A stretch of 64,000 nt of DNA from Coniochaeta sp. PMI_546 (Eukaryota; Ascomycota; Sordariomycetes; Coniochaetales; Coniochaetaceae). Under the pieces are notes generated by a model. That model searched no databases. It saw only the letters and a list, made by a program, of their open reading frames with translations, and was not told the DNA's origin. Location of the stretch: positions 1,860,001-1,924,000 of the forward strand of contig MU271145.1 in NCBI GenBank assembly GCA_021432605.1. The letters run 5' to 3'. This document shows, piece after piece, positions 33,908-45,158 of the stretch (position 1 is its first letter; the number at the start of each line of letters is the position of its first letter). Position numbers and translations under genes: made by a program.

Positions 33908-34889
33908 ATGGGCAACAAAGCAGCAGCTAAGCTTCGAGCTCAGCTCGCCGGGGGGAATATCATTGTCTGCCCTGGAGTGCAAGATGGACTCTCGGCAAGA
34001 GTCTGTCTCCAGCAAGGCTTCAAGAACCTATACATGGTAAGGTTGACAAACCCTTTCACTTCTTATACCTCCGGTCTGTCACCATTAACGAACTTCATAG
34101 ACCGGAGCTGGCACAGCAATCTCCCTCCTGGGCATGCCAGACCTAGGCCTGACGACAGCGGATGACATGGTCCGCAACGCCAGCACCATCGCGAGCCTCG
34201 ACCGCTCCGTGCCCCTCATCGCGGACGCGGACACCGGCTTCGGTGGGCCCGTCATGGTCGCCCGCACCGTGGAGCGGTACATCCTCGCCGGCGTAGCGGG
34301 CTTGCACATCGAGGACCAGGTCACAACCAAGCGCTGCGGGCACCTGCTCGGCAAAGAGCTCGTCGACACGGACACCTTTGTCCCGCGCATCAGAGCGGCT
34401 GACGCCGCCAGGCGCAGACTGGAGGACGACATCGTGCTCATCGCCCGCACGGACGCGCTGCAGGGTTGCGGCTTCGACGAGGCGATCGGCCGCCTGAAGG
34501 CTGCTGTCGATGCGGGGGCTGACGTGGCGTTCCTGGAGGGGATGAAGAGCCTGGACGAGATGAGGAGGGCTGTGAAGGCCATGGCACCGACGCCGTGTCT
34601 GCTGAATATGGTGTCTGGGGGTGTAACGCCGCTCGTTCCCGCTGCTGAGGCGCAAGAGATGGGATACAAGATTGCCATCTGGCCGTGCTTTGCCATGACG
34701 GCTGCTTATCTGGCGTATCAGGAAGTTGCGAAGGAGCTCATGGAAACCGGCGCTGTCGCTGAGCGGACGGCCGAGGATGGGCAGACGGTGATTGGGGGTA
34801 TACGCGAGATCTTTGACCTGTGTGGACTGAGAGAGTGTGCTGCTTTTGACAAGGAGATGGGCGGTAAGTCGTTTGTGAACGGTGTGTAG
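33908..34889 (+). CDS. Isocitrate lyase/PEP mutase superfamily enzyme
   Basis: Two exons, 33908-34036 and 34101-34889, join in phase 0 to 305 residues forming the superfamily's TIM barrel. The metal-binding motif is ADADTGFGG (residues 84-92). The active-site loop is HIEDQVTTKRCGH; the Cys in KRCGH is the general acid in lyase members, which points to C-C bond cleavage rather than phosphonomutase activity. Further barrel motifs are IVLIARTDALQG and AGADVAFLEGMKS. Candidate activities in fungi include 2-methylisocitrate-lyase-like, oxaloacetate hydrolase-like or dimethylmalate lyase-like reactions; sequence alone does not choose. There is no mitochondrial presequence and the C terminus is not a peroxisomal SKL, so the cytosol is likely. 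The upstream gap contains a paired 11-base repeat. Confidence 0.85.
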
Positions 34890-35265
34890 CCCATATGTCT
34901 AGTGGAAGTTCTAGCTTTTGTAAGGAAGCCTTGAGGATGTAGATGGCTCGCATTCCATACGAATACCTCCTTCTCCTTCTTCACACACTGCCTCTGACTT
35001 CATGAAGGTCTGAAATGTGTCTCAAACGAGTTACAAGAACTCAAGGCATTGACATGCTTCACTGGGCTGAGAGAATAAACACGCAGTGTTATCAACGGTC
35101 AAGACAGTACCTGTGGTATCATGAACTCCGTGCGGAGAAATCAAGCCTGTATGGCCGACCATAGGTCGGATCCAAGATATAGCAAACGCCTCACTCGCCT
35201 AACGCCAAGCCAATGCTCATATACTTTACACCGGGGCACAGACATGCAAAGCCAAGTCAGTCCCT
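34890..35265. other. Short intergenic stretch between convergent genes
   Basis: Only the 3' flanks of the two convergent genes are expected here. No gene or terminator-like structure is recognised. Confidence 0.5.
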
Positions 35266-36999
35266 TCACCAGTTATCGAAATTTCCAAACCCACCCGTCT
35301 TGACCTTTTTCTTCGCCGGCTCTTCCCAAGTATCGACGCCAGTGTCCTCCTCTGCCTCGCCACCCCCTTGGCTTTGTAAGGCAGCTTTAAGGTATTTTCC
35401 GACACCAGCAGAAGCGCCATCGCCAGAAATTGTCCCGTCGGCGCGTATCCTCTTGCCCGTCCACGTAGTCTTGTCGTCCTCTGTACCGCCCATCCGCCTC
35501 ACAGCCTCCTTCTCCGCCTCGTCCTTCTCCTTTTGGCTCTTCTCCTTGAGAAACTCCTCGAACGGATCGAGGAACACGACAATATCCTTGATCACAATCT
35601 TGTTCAGCGGCCGATCTGACCCGTCCGTCGGCACAGCCTCCATCTTGGCTAGCACATCCAGTCCCCCGACAACCTTCGCAAAAATGGTATGTTTATTGTC
35701 CAAGTGCTTCGCCGGCCGATAGAGGATGAAAAACTGGCTCGAGTTGGTGTTCTTGCCCTTGTTCGCCATGCTCATGATACCGCGCGCATCATGCGTCAGC
35801 GGCCCATCGAACTCGTCTGCGAAGTTCTTGCCCCAGATACTCGTCCCGCCCCTCCCTGTGCCCGTAGGATCACCGCCCTGAATCATAAAGTTTTTGATGT
35901 TCCTGTGAAACGCCACGCCCTTGTAGTACCCCTTCTTGGCGAGCTTGACGAAATTCCACACTGCCTTGGGTGCCGTCTCGGTCTGCAGCTCGATCGTCAG
36001 ATCGCCCAGATTCGTTTCCATCCTCGCGTAGCCTTTTATCTTAACCCGCTTGGGCTTGAGCATCCACTCCTCGTCCGTGAGCACAGCCCTCTCGCCACTC
36101 GTCTCGGGCGTCAAGCCCGTACTCGTAAAACTTGCAGCCGCCCTTCCGGTGGTATACGCGGCGGCCTTCTGATCCAGCTTCTTCTCCTGTATCGAGTGCG
36201 GCCGTGAGCCAGGCGGACCCATCTTGCCCGAGGTAAGCGCCTTGGAAGCAGACCGGTTGACATCCCCCCCCGCTTCTCTTTCCCTTCTTGCGCGCTCAAC
36301 GGCCTCTTTGGCCCTGAGCACCTTGTCCCCTATCCTTCCTAGCGCGTCGACATTGACATTGCCCGCTTTGCGCTTCTCCTCCTGCTCCTTGGTAAGAACC
36401 GCGTCCTCGCCATCCTTCAGGAACTTGAACTGGCTCATGTCTCGACTTGCCGCGTTTTGCGGGTCTTGTAGTGTGATTATGTCCGCGCGGCCAAACTCCT
36501 CGTCATCCACCAAGTCGCGCCACATCTTGGGCTTGATGTTCATCCTCTCGACCGTGTCCCACGCAAAGACATTCGCGTAGGTCCCGTGCCGGATGGCAAC
36601 GATGTGCGTGTTGTCCGTGAAGACCTTGAAGCTGACGGGGTCGATCATCTCGCCCTCTGTGGCGTCTGACGAGCTGTCGCTGTTGCGCGCGAACTTGAGA
36701 GAGATCAAGTCTTTCGGGGCGAGGGGCTTGCCGGTCACGGGGTTGGTGTGCCCGTGCTTCTCGAACCAGGCAGATATGACTTCGACATCGAATATAGTAC
36801 CGTCAGGGGTGCAGACGGGATTCTTGAAGGGTTGCAGGCTCGCGGCGCAGAAGTTGAAGGGGAGGCGCTTGAAGGATGTGTTGGAGGACGAGTTGGCGCG
36901 CGACCCGGCGCCAGCACCAGCACCGACGGAGGCTGAGTAGGCATCTGAGGAGGACCACTCTGAGTGAGTGATGTAGAGCTTGTCCGTGTTCTTCCCCAT
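35266..36999 (-). CDS. U-box cyclophilin, peptidyl-prolyl isomerase (PPIL2/CYP60 type)
   Basis: A single exon encodes 577 residues. A U-box-like fold spans roughly residues 45-115 (KRLPFNFCAASLQPFKNPVC, then VISAWFEKHGHTNPVTGKPL), followed by a second RING-like part with PVSFKVFTDNTHIVAIRHG. A basic, Lys/Arg-rich linker leads to a complete cyclophilin domain from about residue 325. This carries the catalytic VAFHRNIKNFMIQGGD and the later SMANKGKNTNSSQFFILY. The last 90 residues are charged and end in KKVKTGGFGNFDNW. Family members (human PPIL2, fungal Cyp8) are nuclear, associate with spliceosomes and may combine prolyl isomerase with E3 ubiquitin ligase activity. The promoter is shared with the divergent GOST-family gene. 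Assignment is firm; ligase activity is family inference. Confidence 0.92.
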   Translation of the reverse strand: MGKNTDKLYITHSEWSSSDAYSASVGAGAGAGSRANSSSNTSFKRLPFNFCAASLQPFKNPVCTPDGTIFDVEVISAWFEKHGHTNPVTGKPLAPKDLISLKFARNSDSSSDATEGEMIDPVSFKVFTDNTHIVAIRHGTYANVFAWDTVERMNIKPKMWRDLVDDEEFGRADIITLQDPQNAASRDMSQFKFLKDGEDAVLTKEQEEKRKAGNVNVDALGRIGDKVLRAKEAVERARREREAGGDVNRSASKALTSGKMGPPGSRPHSIQEKKLDQKAAAYTTGRAAASFTSTGLTPETSGERAVLTDEEWMLKPKRVKIKGYARMETNLGDLTIELQTETAPKAVWNFVKLAKKGYYKGVAFHRNIKNFMIQGGDPTGTGRGGTSIWGKNFADEFDGPLTHDARGIMSMANKGKNTNSSQFFILYRPAKHLDNKHTIFAKVVGGLDVLAKMEAVPTDGSDRPLNKIVIKDIVVFLDPFEEFLKEKSQKEKDEAEKEAVRRMGGTEDDKTTWTGKRIRADGTISGDGASAGVGKYLKAALQSQGGGEAEEDTGVDTWEEPAKKKVKTGGFGNFDNW

Positions 37000-37446
37000 C
37001 TTGTCTGGTGTGAGTGTGAATCTGTGGCAGTCCTCTGTGATGTCGTCAACGGAAAAAGTTGGGGGTGTGGATGGAAAGTCCAGGCTTATCGCTTATCGCT
37101 TAACGGACATCTGACAGGGATGACACCCCTGCCGGAGCGGCTCTCTCTCTAGGGTAACAGGGGGGCCACTAGTCTACACTAACAGCTCCCTACGCCCAAA
37201 CGACCCTTGTGCTGTAGCTTTTGCTTGCGCAATGCTGGCCACAAGTTGAACGCTGCGCCAAGTGAACGAGTGTTTCTCTTCCTTCAACCTTCGGCATATC
37301 GGATGAGCTACGTACATCGAAGCTCTCTCCGTCCTTTTCATCGATAGATCTCAGCTCATGATCAGTAAACGCTGATTCTCGCTCCACTGATCGAATTGCC
37401 GCCAAGCAGAAGCGAAACGCGAGGCATCCGGCATCCGGCAATCATC
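37000..37446. other. Bidirectional promoter, cyclophilin and GOST-family genes
   Basis: Only 447 bases separate the two ATGs of divergent genes, so the regulatory sequence is shared or overlapping. No clear TATA box is evident. Confidence 0.55.
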
Positions 37447-39395
37447 ATGAGGCGCTGGGCGTGCAGCTTACTGCTGCTGGCCATGTCCTTTTGGACTGCC
37501 ACAGCTTTGGAAGTCAGATTGGTCAGTCGGCACCTGTGGATATGTGATGTGCGTGGCAAGGGAGATTGTTGACTGACCACGAGCATCGTGTAATGCAGGA
37601 CGGAAAAGACCACCGGCAAGAATGCAATGGTGTGTGACCGACAACCTCTCGATCCTCCTAAGCCTCGCCAGTCTAACGTCTTTTTAGGCATGTACAGCCA
37701 ACAAGCATGGGGCGGTCCAGTCGATCCGTTCATCCTCGTCAAGTTTACCGACGTCGGCAAGGACCAGGGTGACGACCCGATCGTGAGCCTGGTGATTTTC
37801 GAGTGGAAAGACGAGGATTTCATCGGCGTCCCAGCGGGTCCTGATTCCTACGAGAAATACTACCAGTGCGAACCCAAGTTCGTCGAAGCCGGCCTCTGCA
37901 ACTCGACTGATGTCGGCGAGTTCATCCTGGCTCCAAACGCTACCGCGAAGTCGAACAACGTCATCCTCACCAAGGCGATGCACCTGAAGGACTCGGTTCC
38001 CATCAAGTACCCCATAACAAAGACCGGATACTACTGCGTCTTGACGTTTGGTTACTCGTCTGACGAGTTTGAGGCTCTGGTCGAGTTCCGCAACGCTTAT
38101 GGCGAGCTCCCAGCTGCCCAGATACCCAAACTGCCGTTCTATGGAGGCATATCGCTCCTCTATGCGCTGGTCTCCGTGTTCTGGGGCTTCTTGTACTTCC
38201 AACATCGGTCGGATATCTGTAAGTGAAGAGTCACATTTTCGATATGCGAAGTGAATGCTAACAACCCACTAGTGGCTGTCCAGAACTACATCACGGCGAT
38301 CCTCGTCTTCCTCGTTGTTGAGATGTTGATGACCTGGGGATTCTATGGTTTGTGTGCCCCGTTTGTCCCTATCACTGCCTCAGTCCCTAACGATCTGCAG
38401 ACTATCTCAACAGGAACGGCTCAAGCGTGGGCTCCAAAGTCTTGCTTGTCGTGGTTGCCGTTCTCAACGCGATTCGGAACTCATTTTCATTCTTCCTCCT
38501 GCTCATCGTCTGCATGGGCTACGGTGTAGTGAAGCCTACCCTTGGCAGGACCATGATCTGGGTCCGATGGCTCGCCATTGCTCATTTCGTCTTCGGTCTT
38601 GTCTATGCGATCACCAGCTTGGTCATCACTCCTGACAGCGCCGGTAAGCACATTCCAGAATAGAATCATTCTATCTAGCCACATAACTGACCCTATTCCC
38701 TTATAGGGCCCTTCGTGCTGCTTATCGTGCTGCCCCTAGCCGGCACGCTGACAGCCTTCTACGTATGGACTCTCAACTCCCTGAACCTCACGCTCAAAGA
38801 CCTTCGCGAACGCAAGCAGCACGTCAAGGAGGCCATGTACAAGAAGCTGTGGTGGTGCATCCTGGTCTCCATCCTGGTCATATTCGGCTTCTTCTTCTTC
38901 AACTCGTTCTCGTTCGCCTCGGCCAGCGATCCGGACTACGTGCCCTTCCACTGGAAGAGCCGGTGGTTCATCCTTGACGGCTGGCTTAACCTCGTCTACT
39001 TCGCCGACGTGGCCTGGATAGCGTACGTGTGGCGCCCGACGGCGAACAACCGCCGCTTCGCCATGAGCGACGAGATCGCACAGGACGACGACGGGAACTT
39101 TGAGATTGCCAATCTCGACATTGGGGCGCCGGACGATTCGGACGAGGACGAGGAGTCGAGACCCGGTGCCAAGCCGGCGAATGGTGCTACGGGCCCGACG
39201 GCGCCAGCACCGAGTTATGAGGCCGCGCCGCAGTCCTCCGGGGTGCAGCAGCGGCAGGCACCGCAGTCACAGCCAGGGTTGTCGCGAGAGTCTCTGGACG
39301 GGGAGACGATATTTGCAGTCGGCGAGGATGGTGATAAGTTCTCTGACGACGGGAGTGATGAGGAGGCTGGTCTCGTCAAGGACGGACGGAAATAG
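37447..39395 (+). CDS. PTM1: GOST-family seven-helix Golgi/membrane protein, PTM1-like
   Basis: Six exons, 37447-37521, 37599-37629, 37688-38218, 38273-38347, 38401-38643 and 38707-39395, join in phase to 547 residues. A signal peptide (about residues 1-20, LLLLAMSFWTATA) precedes a lumenal domain with several Cys (QECNG, YYQCEPKF, AGLCNST) and N-glycosylation sites. Seven membrane helices follow, from GGISLLYALVSVFWGFLYF to RWFILDGWLNLVYFADVAWI. The lumenal start GMYSQQAWGGPVDPFI and the helices match PTM1/TMEM87, Golgi proteins of the lung-seven-transmembrane group. The C-terminal tail is long, acidic and Gln/Pro-rich. The role is probably in Golgi trafficking or channel activity, by analogy to animal TMEM87. 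The 31-nt second exon is supported by phase on both sides and by the conserved Cys it carries. Confidence 0.88.
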
Positions 39396-39970
39396 GAAAT
39401 GATTCAGCGGAATGACGCGTGCCTGCCTACACTGACAGGCTGGGAAGGGTTGGCAGGGGGTTGTAGTGATCCCTTTTGTAATATCAGCTATACATGTGTT
39501 TGTTTGCGGCGTTTGACGGAGGGTTGTGCCGGATCGAGCATCTCAGGGCTGCGTGCTCATCATGGTTGCATTTTAGCTTGCGGTCAGACGAGTCAGGCTA
39601 TAATGCTATTATAGAATTTGTGATGATCATTGGACCTGCTATGCTGTGTCCTCAAGCATAGCCAATTATTTTTCTTTCCTTTCTGAAACAATCAGCAAGT
39701 TGGACAGCCACCAGCAAGGAGAGAGGGTCTTCTGTCACCGTACACCTTGCCATACCTTGGATTGGACCCCACTTCGACTTCGGACCTCAACTTCCTCCCC
39801 ACTACAGCGCCAACTACAACCACGACCACATATCCTCCCAAACCACGGCCACGGCCACGACTCTGGTCCCGCTAAGCGTCAACTCCCCTTGCTAATAGCA
39901 CTTGTCGCATCACAGAATTACTCCGCAGCACGACAAATAGAGGACCACAACAGCACACAATCCGCCCACA
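39396..39970. other. Intergenic region upstream of SRP9/21
   Basis: The region contains the 3' flank of the GOST-family gene and the promoter and leader of the SRP gene. No other gene is supported. Confidence 0.5.
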
Positions 39971-40489
39971 ATGCCGACCTACGCCAAAAGCGAAGACTGG
40001 CTCCTCCAGTCCAGTCTCCTCCTCGAAGCCAGACCCGAGACCGTCCGTCTTACCTTCCTCTCCCCTCCTCACATGACATGTTCATACTAAACCCTTTCCC
40101 AGACCCGGATAACAACCCGCTACACAATCCGCCCCAACCGTCGCCGCACCAAGAAGTCTGCCGACGCCCCGGCCCCGGAGCCGTCCAAAACCCCGCTCCC
40201 GCCCCGCGGCGACCTGGAGCTGAAGACCTACGACCCCGTCTCGGGCGTGGTGCTCAAGTACCGCACCGTCAAGCTGGCAGAGGTGGGCAGGCTGATGCAG
40301 CTGCTCGGCAGCCAGCTGGCCCGGACGCAGGCCGGCGTGCCGGTCAGGGAGGTCGACGAGGAGGTCCTGCCCGATGCGCCTGCCGAGGGGAGCGGTGTGG
40401 CTACCCCGGTGACGGGCGATAAACCTGCTACTGGAGGAGGGGCTGGGGGAGGCGGTGCGAAGGGGAAGAAGAAGAAGGGGAAGAGGTGA
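39971..40489 (+). CDS. SRP21: Signal recognition particle subunit SRP9/SRP21
   Basis: Two exons, 39971-40042 and 40103-40489, join in phase 0 to 152 residues. The first exon reads MPTYAKSEDWLLQSSLLLEA, the helical start of SRP9. After the intron come the beta strands TRITTRYTIRP and LKTYDPVSGVVLKYRTVK, then AEVGRLMQLLG. This alpha-beta-beta-beta-alpha arrangement is the Alu-binding fold of SRP9, in fungi called SRP21. Together with SRP14 it binds the Alu domain of SRP RNA and slows translation during ER targeting. The tail is Gly-rich and ends in a Lys block (GKKKKGKR), as in several fungal SRP21 proteins, probably aiding RNA binding. The intron is 60 bases with an uncommon GTCCGT donor and a tactaa-type branch site. 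Confidence 0.85.
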
Positions 40490-41216
40490 AGGGTGGAAAA
40501 AAAACGCGCTGTGGGATCGCAATGGTTGAATCGGGACGAGCGTTTGACGGGCACGGCGATCGCATGGGGGAGGAGGGTGGGCAAAAGAACCTGATCGCAC
40601 CGGACGAACGAATAGAAGAATAGGCGCCTTCCAGGATTCACATTATGCGCGACTTATGACAAATATCGCCATCCATGAGAACTAGTTACATCCGCCTGGT
40701 CCTAGCTCCACTTGATGATGGTCTGGAAAGAGACACAGATGGATCAAAAAGGCAAGTGGAATCAAAAAGTTTGTACAAGTCAAGCGGAGAGCTTGCCAAA
40801 GACATACCCCAAGTATCGAAAGAGGCACAGGGGACATATCCAGTTCACATATCTGTTCATTCAGTTCCCTAATTGTGAGAATCTACTCATACATGCCATC
40901 AATGCTGTGTCGTTTTCCACCACCCAAAGCACCGCACAAGAAAGCAGGGACCTGATGAGTATCCCACAAACGCCTCTGAACTCCGGTCAATGTCAATGAC
41001 TCAACCCAGACCTCGCAGTCCGGCCCGCTGCTATTACCCAAACATAGGAAATTCTGACAATGGAAGAAGAAAAAAAGAAAGTGGCAATAATCGCCGTCTG
41101 TCTATGCAAGGCCATGCCTTCGCTTGCTGCGCGGCACATGTCAAATGTACAAGGCGAGACTGAGAAGTGTCGAGGGGTATTAAGATGAGTAGTGTTGTGC
41201 AGGTAGCGGCACCAGT
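40490..41216. other. Intergenic region between convergent genes
   Basis: About 730 bases of 3' flank for SRP9/21 and RNR2. Only weak overlapping frames are present. Confidence 0.5.
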
Positions 41217-42617
41217 TTAAAAGTCGTCGTCGAAGCTGAAGTCGCCACCATTGACGTCCTCAGCCTTATCTGCGGTATCAGCAGCGGGCTTCTTGGTGCT
41301 GTTCATCACACCCGCCTTCTGGTACTCGCCGACACGCTTCTCGAAGAAGTTGGTCTTGCCTCCAAGAGAGATGTTCTCCATGAAGTCGAAGGGGTTGCTG
41401 GAGCGGTAAACCTTCTCGTTGCCGAGGGCGACAAGGAGACGGTCGGCCACGAACTCGATGTACTGCTTCATCAGGTTCGAGTTCATGCCGAGGAGTGCAC
41501 AGGGCAGAGCCTCGGTCAGGAACTCCTGCTCGATTCTGACGGCATCGACAATAATGTCCTCAACGACCTGCTTGCTAGGACGGTGCTTCATGTGAGAGAA
41601 CAGGAGGCAGGCAAAGTCGGTGTGAAGACCCTCGTCACGAGAGATAAGCTCGTTGGAGAAAGTCAGGCCGGGCATGAGGCCACGCTTCTTGAGCCAGAAG
41701 ATAGAGGCAAAAGCACCGCTGAAGAAGATACCCTCAACGGCGGCGAAGGCAACCAGGCGCTGAGCGAAGGTCGACTTCTTGTCCTGGATCCAGCGGATGG
41801 CCCAGTCGGCCTTCTTCCGGATGCAGGGGATGGTGTCAATGGCATTGAAGAGATGGGTGCGCTGGGCGGGCTCCTTGATATATGTGTCGATGAGGAGAGA
41901 GTATGTCTCCGAGTGGATGTTCTCCATCATGATCTGGAAGCCATAGAAGCAGCGAGCTTCGGGGACTTGGACCTCAGCACTAAAGCGCTCAACCAAGTTC
42001 TCGTTGACAATGCCATCAGAGGCGGCAAAGAAGGCAAGAATGTGCGACACGAAGAACTTCTCGTCGTCGTTGAGACGGTTGTTCCAGTCGTGCATATCCT
42101 TGGAGAGATCAATCTCCTCGGCAGTCCAGAAAGAAGCTTCAGCCTTCTTATACATTTGCCAGATCTGAGACAGTGTTAGAAGGGAGAGGCACTTTACGCG
42201 TGGTGGAGTGGAGACGCGACGCGTACCTCGTGATACTTGATGGGGAACAGGACGAACCGCCCAGGGTTTTCCGCCAGAAGCGGCTCGTCGTCCTCAGGCT
42301 TGGGTGCAGGAGTTTGCTCCTCAACCTTCTGTGTTGTTTGTGTCGAGGCCTTGGAGCTGATCTCCTCGGAGTGTTTCGCGTCAATCTCTGCCTCAAGGGT
42401 GGCAAGGTCGGCATCGAACGGCTTGTTCTCTTTGTCGGCCTGGGAGAAGTTGAGCTTCTTCACAGGAGACTCCATCTTCAGAGACTCAATTGCAGCAGCA
42501 GCCTGTATTGGAAGCCTGTTAGTGATGCGCAATGTGACGCGACGCGGTTGTGGTCGCGCAAAGTGGTGACGTCGAGTAGGTACTTACCTGCTTGGAAGGT
42601 GTGATTGTCGAAGCCAT
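41217..42617 (-). CDS. RNR2: Ribonucleoside-diphosphate reductase small subunit
   Basis: Three exons, 42588-42617, 42227-42502 and 41217-42164, join in phase 0 to 417 residues. The catalytic core has the iron ligands and radical-site neighbourhood of class Ia R2: [50 protein letters not shown] and [13 protein letters not shown]. With the large subunit it makes dNTPs for DNA replication and repair. The N terminus ([10 protein letters not shown], then [20 protein letters not shown]) has the regulatory, KEN-like disordered segment common in fungal R2. The C-terminal [10 protein letters not shown] is the peptide that docks on the large subunit. Around the start and in both introns there are MluI-type ACGCGT or ACGCGA boxes, consistent with G1/S control. 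Assignment is very firm. Confidence 0.96.
42196..42201. promoter_or_regulatory. ACGCGT MCB-like box in RNR2 intron 2
   Basis: The palindrome ACGCGT, the MluI cell-cycle box bound by MBF in yeasts, lies within the second RNR2 intron, about 420 bases downstream of the ATG. It may be chance in CG-rich intron sequence. Confidence 0.35.
42219..42224. promoter_or_regulatory. Second ACGCGT MCB-like box in RNR2 intron 2
   Basis: Another exact ACGCGT lies 23 bases from the first, just inside the 5' splice site of intron 2. The neighbouring bases repeat GACGCG. Confidence 0.35.
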
Positions 42618-44051
42618 TGCGGGAAAGGAGAATGCAGATGTTGCACTCTCTGAGAGGGAATGAGGAGAGGTTGAAGTGGTTTAGAGACGAACTGCAGAGA
42701 CAATTGTATATGTCAAAGTGTCTTGAGCGCGATGTCGAGTGGGATGAAAGCTGGAGAGAAGACGTGAACGGGAAGGGCAGCTTAAATGGAAACTAAAGCA
42801 CGTCTATGTGGGTCCACACAAGACGCGTCGACAGAGCCAAAACCGCGTCTCATGGGCCGTGCTTGGAAGGAGCGCAACATGGCGGGGACCAACCGTCCGC
42901 AAAAAAAAACCTGGATCAACTCGCCAGACAACACGCGGTTCCATCAGCCGAACCAGCCTCCGACTTACTGCTCGGAGTTACGGGGGTACACAATGTAAGA
43001 TAATTGAGCTGTTGGAGCGGCCACTTGTCTTCCAGCCTACACCTTTGCCAGATCCGAAGCGCTTCAACATACATCATCGTTCAGGTCACCCAACAAAGAA
43101 ACCAAAGGCATCATCCACTCGATGACTCAATCGCGGGCTGGTCGACCACCGCCAGTGGAGCGCGATCCGCGTTCCTCTCAGATAACTGGAGCAGTCTTGA
43201 CTTCAGCCTGGAATATCGACACGAGATCCAGTGACTTTCGCTGAGCTCGGATGATGGCCCCCTTGTTATCTGATGATCTGATAACCCATCGGAGATCAAG
43301 GCTCATGCCAGCTCTGGCTTGGCGCGTCCCTAGCTTTGCACCTCTCCGGCAATCGGCCATGTTCCTGCTTTATTTACACTGCATTGCAATGCAGTCTTAC
43401 CCTTGTACCCATGTGGCCTCTCCCGGGCCTACCAAGGCTGGAGGTGTCACGGGTAATAGATACACCTACCTACTACAGGGTTTCGTTTGTTGGTGTGCTA
43501 CCTCATCGTGCACCAACTCTTCTGCCATCATACGGTACGATTAGAGGACCAGACCACTTGACGATTATACAACTGCTCGGTAATGCGCGATTTCCGATAT
43601 TGATGGTACATATAGGTAGGTATAGGAAAGCCTGACACCTCACGTCTTGATACGAGATGATAGGGAGGGCTTAATTATGGCGACGAAAGGCGACTTCGTG
43701 GCTAGGCAGTTTAAGGCCACTTGGGCACTACGCTTAAGTCCGTAATCCTATTGTAGGTGTACATTATGCCCTAGACTCAAACATGCCTGTTCGGTCTCTA
43801 AATCGACCTAGACAGGTTGATCTGCAGTGTTGGATGGTCGTGCATTCGAGTAAATTTGCAGGGCCGGTTCGTTCTTCCTGACGCCTTCTGACCTTTCCAA
43901 TTCTCCGCCCCATATTATGACTTTCAAAAACTGGTATTATCGATGCGTTCTGTAGACAGTCTAACGCGATTGTACCCCAACGCCTGATGCTAGAGGGTTT
44001 AAAAGAAAACAACGATCTAAGGAGACAAAGGGAAAGAAAACACTGCCAGTA
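42618..44051. other. 1.4-kb intergenic region with RNR2 promoter
   Basis: The first few hundred bases are the RNR2 promoter. The rest is the 3' flank of the DUF4112 gene and contains only frames under 105 codons without motifs. Confidence 0.5.
42823..42828. promoter_or_regulatory. ACGCGT MCB-like box in the RNR2 promoter
   Basis: An exact ACGCGT lies about 205 bases upstream of the RNR2 ATG. This is where MBF-type sites occur in replication genes of yeasts. It is the best placed of the three boxes. Confidence 0.5.
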
Positions 44052-45158
44052 TCATCGCTGTCCGCTCGACTTCGAACGAGCATTGCTGTGCGCATCCAGA
44101 GCAGCTCGTGCACCGTACTGCAACGCGGCCACTGCAAGGCCCTCCTTCGTCCTCGGCATTGATCTGCCAGTAGGTGTCTGACCGCGAGCTCCATTCCTCC
44201 CGCCACCATAACCCTCCCGAACGTTACCCCCAGAACTCAACGTCCGTACACCGTAGTCCACCGCAGCCATCGTCGTCTCTCCATCAGGTCGCCTTATCTT
44301 ACCGTTAGTACTTATAGGGATACCGTAGCGGGAACCGGGCTGAACACGAACTGGTTGTGGTCTCGCATGCACCCTGGCAGGCTCTGGCTGGTTCATAATC
44401 ACTCCTTGTTGCTGTCCGCTGTGTGGATTTGCTGCTTGCTGTTTGCCCGCGGGCTGGATCGCCCCTGGATGAGTCGGCACATTGATTTTCCCTAACTCGG
44501 GATCGCTGACATGACCGACTCGTTCCGCTTCCATCTTCTTGGTCAGGTACATCTCGAGCAGCCATGCATTCCGAGTGTTTGCTCTGAAGACGGCGTCCGC
44601 AATATCGCCAAGCAAAGGAATCAGGCCGAGGCCGAAGTCGAGCGCGATGTTGAACATCATCCTCGCCCTTAGAGTCGCCGGCAAGCCACCGTCAATTTTC
44701 TGACACGTTTTGACCACCATCAAGGCCATGAAGCAGTCGATGAAATCGCCGATGCTGAAACGGCTGTTAGTAAGGTTGGGCCGGATGCCTCAATCTGCCG
44801 AGAGCAAGCTTACACAGGAATGATGCCGATGACACTACTCCAACCGAAGCGGATACCGCAGCAGTTGAACAGCGACATGTCGAGGCGGTAGGCCCGTTTG
44901 CGCACCCTTTTGAGAATCTTGGTGTCATTGGGGGAGAGGCCGGTAGGGTATCCACGTTTGCGAGTCTTGGTCTTGCCTGTTGGCTGTCCGTGCTTGTCAT
45001 AGATTGGGACTTGCTCTTCGAAAGGATTCTGCGCAGACGGTTAGACCCGGTCCGAGATTGCTGAAGGAATCTCAATCACATACCGAAGAGTTGATATTTT
45101 TCTGGGCTGCGTCCTTGAGAGTTCTTTTGGCCAGAGCCTTGCCAATGAGCGATGCCAT
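44052..45158 (-). CDS. DUF4112-domain membrane-associated protein
   Basis: Exons 45084-45158, 44814-45028 and 44052-44754 join in phase to 330 residues. The middle (about residues 75-165) has the DUF4112 pattern. RLDMSLFNCCGIRFGWSSVIGIIPVIGDFIDCFMA is one hydrophobic segment, and IALDFGLGLIPLLGDIADAVFRANTRNAWLLE is the second, each with the Gly-Asp turn typical of the family. The N terminus is basic (KTKTRKRGYPTGLSPND) and the last 150 residues are disordered, rich in Gln, Pro and Arg. The two hydrophobic segments could form a membrane hairpin. No biochemical role is established for the family. The intron between exons 2 and 3 falls inside the first Gly-Asp block and restores IPVIGDF exactly, supporting the model. 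Confidence 0.85.

Noticed and set aside
39646-40422. 258-codon plus frame overlapping SRP9/21
   Set aside because: Its right half is SRP9/21 exon 2 in the wrong frame and its left half is leader sequence. The SRP9 fold lies in another frame.
41583-42179. 198-codon plus frame opposite RNR2
   Set aside because: It mirrors highly conserved RNR2 coding sequence on the opposite strand, a common shadow in biased codons.
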